Of a stretch of DNA of 64,000 nucleotides, positions 62,507-64,000 are shown piece after piece; positions within the stretch are counted from its first letter, which is position 1; each line of letters starts with the position of its first letter. The translations under genes were made by a program, and so were the position numbers. Location of the stretch: contig JACQDE010000070.1 in the NCBI GenBank assembly GCA_016201285.1, positions 1 to 64,000 of the forward strand, given 5' to 3'. The notes under the pieces were generated by a model. It worked only from the letters and a program-made list of their open reading frames with translations, ran no database searches and was not told the DNA's origin. The stretch is from Acidobacteriota bacterium. GTDB lineage: Bacteria; Acidobacteriota; Terriglobia; Acidiferrales; UBA7541.

Positions 62507-63886
62507 TCATTCCGAGTCCCGATGTTTCGTATCGGGACAAGGAATCTCTCTTCTGCCGTTCTCTGCGCTCCTCTGCGTTCTCTGTGTCTCTGCGTTAGGT
62601 TCTTTGTCTTTGCTTTTCCCGATTTTCGAGTTTCGGCTTTCGCCATTCATTTGTGGTTTCACAATTTCCGCGCTTTCGACTTCGGCCCCGTTCACCGCGC
62701 TCCCCCGCGGCGCTGCCGCCACCGCCCACGCAAATTCCCGCTCATAGAGCGCGCGTAGATTGCTCCCCAGTCGCGCCCGTAGTGCCGCATCGCCGGCCAG
62801 TCGCCGCAGCGCCGCGGAAAACAACTCTGCGCGGCTTGCCTCCACCAGCCACACGTTTTCGCCGTGCTCGAAATCTGCCTGGTTTTCCGCGTTGCGCACC
62901 GCGATCACCGCCAGCCCGTGCGCCGCTGCGGCCATGAACGCGCTGCTGCGCGTCAGGTGCCCGTCCGGCTGCGGCAGCACGAAAATGTCCACCGCTTGGA
63001 GCGCCGCCGAAACCTCCTCCGCCTCGAGGTGTCCCGACCACCACACCGTTCCGTCCAGGTGGTTCGCTCGTACAGCCGCGTGCAGTTTCTCGAGATACGA
63101 GCTCAGTGTCTGTTGCTCGTCACCCAGCAGCCACAGCGCGGTGGGCGCCTCATCGCACAGCATTCCCGCTGCCTCAATCACGCCCTCATAATGCTTCGTC
63201 GAATGAAACATCCCGAACGTCGCCACTACCAACTCCGTGCCCGCCGCGTGCGCCGCTCGCAACCCCGCGCGCTCGTCCGCGCCGCATGTGGCCACCGGGA
63301 TGTGGCTCGAATTCGGCCGGTACCGAATGGTGTCCCGTTGCCACGGAAACCAGCGCCGCAAAATGCGTACGCGCTCGGGTGTGTTCGTCAGCACTTCGTT
63401 TGCGCCGAGCACCAGCAGCGCGAAGTGCGCCCACTGCACCAGCGAAACGCCGGCCAGCAGCGGATGCTGCCGGAATTCCAGCGGAAATTCGTGTAGCGCA
63501 ATCGTCACCGGCAACCCCGCGCGCCGCAGCGCCAGCACCAGCGCGTTCATCCAGAAGGCGAATCCCCAGCGGCTCCACCCGTAGTTCGAGTATTCGATCT
63601 GCACCGCATCCGGCCGCGCCTCGCGGATCGCCTTCACGGCGCTCGCGATGTCTCTCCATCCTTCCAGTCCGATGCGCACAACGCGAATTCCTTCCTTTGG
63701 CTCTTCCGCGTCTGTTTTTTTCTGACTTCTGACTTCTGATTTCTGACTTCCGTCTTTTCCTTGTGACGCCACGAACACGATCACCTCGTGCCCCTGCCGC
63801 TGCCACGACTCCGCCAGCCGCTCGGTGTAGTCCCCCACGCCGCAGCATTCCGGTGGAAATCGTCTGGTCACCAGCGCGAGTTTCAT
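62507..63886 (-). CDS. Glycosyltransferase family 4 with repeat-derived insert and tail
   Basis: 459 residues. L-A-L-V-T-R-R-F-P-P-E-C-C-G-V-G-D-Y-T; V-Q-I-E-Y-S-N-Y-G-W-S; V-A-T-F-G-M-F-H; D-I-F-V-L-P-Q-P-D-G-H-L-T-R-S-S-A-F-M-A-A. Between the first strand and I-R-V-V-R-I is G-S-Q-K-S-E-V-R-S-Q-K-K-T-D-A-E-E, read from a TCTGACTTCTGACTTCTG micro-repeat (about 63700-63760). The last 45 or so residues (Q-M-N-G-E-S-R-N-S-K through A-E-T-Q-R-T-Q-R-S-A-E to T-K-H-R-D-S-E) are three successive dispersed repeats. Its start overlaps the previous gene stop by ATGA... on the minus strand. Confidence 0.87.
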   Translation of the reverse strand: MKLALVTRRFPPECCGVGDYTERLAESWQRQGHEVIVFVASQGKDGSQKSEVRSQKKTDAEEPKEGIRVVRIGLEGWRDIASAVKAIREARPDAVQIEYSNYGWSRWGFAFWMNALVLALRRAGLPVTIALHEFPLEFRQHPLLAGVSLVQWAHFALLVLGANEVLTNTPERVRILRRWFPWQRDTIRYRPNSSHIPVATCGADERAGLRAAHAAGTELVVATFGMFHSTKHYEGVIEAAGMLCDEAPTALWLLGDEQQTLSSYLEKLHAAVRANHLDGTVWWSGHLEAEEVSAALQAVDIFVLPQPDGHLTRSSAFMAAAAHGLAVIAVRNAENQADFEHGENVWLVEASRAELFSAALRRLAGDAALRARLGSNLRALYEREFAWAVAAAPRGSAVNGAEVESAEIVKPQMNGESRNSKIGKSKDKEPNAETQRTQRSAENGRREIPCPDTKHRDSE

Positions 63887-64000
63887 CCCGCGGCTCCATC
63901 CGTATTTTGTGCCAGCAACACCTGGCCTTCGGCGAGTACCCGCGAAATCCCGGGCATGTTCAGCGTGAATTGATCGAACGCCTGCCGCCAGCGTGGCGGC
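63883..64000 (-). CDS. C-terminal end of a gene cut by the window edge
   Basis: 38 codons are visible: R-W-R-Q-A-F-D-Q-F-T-L-N-M-P-G-I-S-R-V-L, then L-A-E-G-Q-V-L-L and Q-N-T-D-G-A-A-G before TGA at 63885-63883. The stop overlaps the ATG of the next glycosyltransferase by four bases, so it belongs to the same coupled unit. The short tail does not prove a family; another glycosyltransferase is likely from context. Confidence 0.6.
   Translation of the reverse strand, partial: PPRWRQAFDQFTLNMPGISRVLAEGQVLLAQNTDGAAG

Overview
This 64 kb window is GC-rich and densely coding. It most resembles a chromosome segment of an Acidobacteriota member (Terriglobia-like soil lineage). The grounds are gene content (a YmdB phosphodiesterase, an acyl-ACP ligase/PlsC fusion, secreted carboxypeptidase-regulatory-like and YncE-like proteins, a large exopolysaccharide island) and spacers full of short palindromic repeats with cores such as CCCGAAGCTTCGGG and TCATCCTGAGCGAAGCGAAGGATC. 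The assignment is an inference; no rRNA or tRNA gene was found to confirm it.

Layout. From 0 to 12.2 kb, mostly minus strand, lie housekeeping and accessory genes: a pseudopilin, two DinB-like proteins, an SDR, a three-domain ligase/ACP/acyltransferase, secreted proteins, a matrixin-like protease with an altered zinc motif, YmdB, and the remnant of a ureohydrolase. From 12.6 to 16.5 kb, plus strand, lies a metal-uptake cluster: a small Cys/His secreted protein, a porin-like barrel, a ZnuA-type binding protein and a ZnuB-type permease, with no ATPase gene. From 16.6 to 20.6 kb, minus strand, are zapA, a double-SIS protein, a periplasmic Pcm and a YncE-like propeller. From 20.9 to 25.0 kb are a secreted protein, RidA, a methyltransferase and an NTP_transf_5 nucleotidyltransferase.

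The most interesting block is 25.1 to 36.4 kb. A promoter carrying a perfect palindrome precedes a translationally coupled set: an HprK-like kinase, a PqqD-like protein and a radical SAM/SPASM enzyme, then a 55-residue Cys-containing peptide that looks like a RiPP precursor. Downstream are a small secreted protein, two tandem giant secreted paralogues (DNRLRE-like head, four internal repeats, PQQ-like propeller) and an S24/S26-type peptidase without an evident membrane anchor. This is the best candidate for an undescribed system.

From 37 to 64 kb, after a diguanylate cyclase, lies an exopolysaccharide island. It has UDP-xylose synthase and UDP-glucose dehydrogenase, an ADH/Gfo-Idh-MocA fusion, a heparinase II/III protein, a WecA-type initiating transferase with an extra C-terminal domain, six glycosyltransferases plus the tail of another gene, two asparagine-synthase-like amidotransferases, two methyltransferases and an O-antigen-ligase/polymerase-like membrane protein. 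No flippase, chain-length regulator or outer-membrane exporter lies inside the window.

Throughout, dispersed palindromic repeats and MITE-like elements fill the spacers. In several cases they lie inside reading frames, adding internal loops or C-terminal tails to otherwise normal enzymes.
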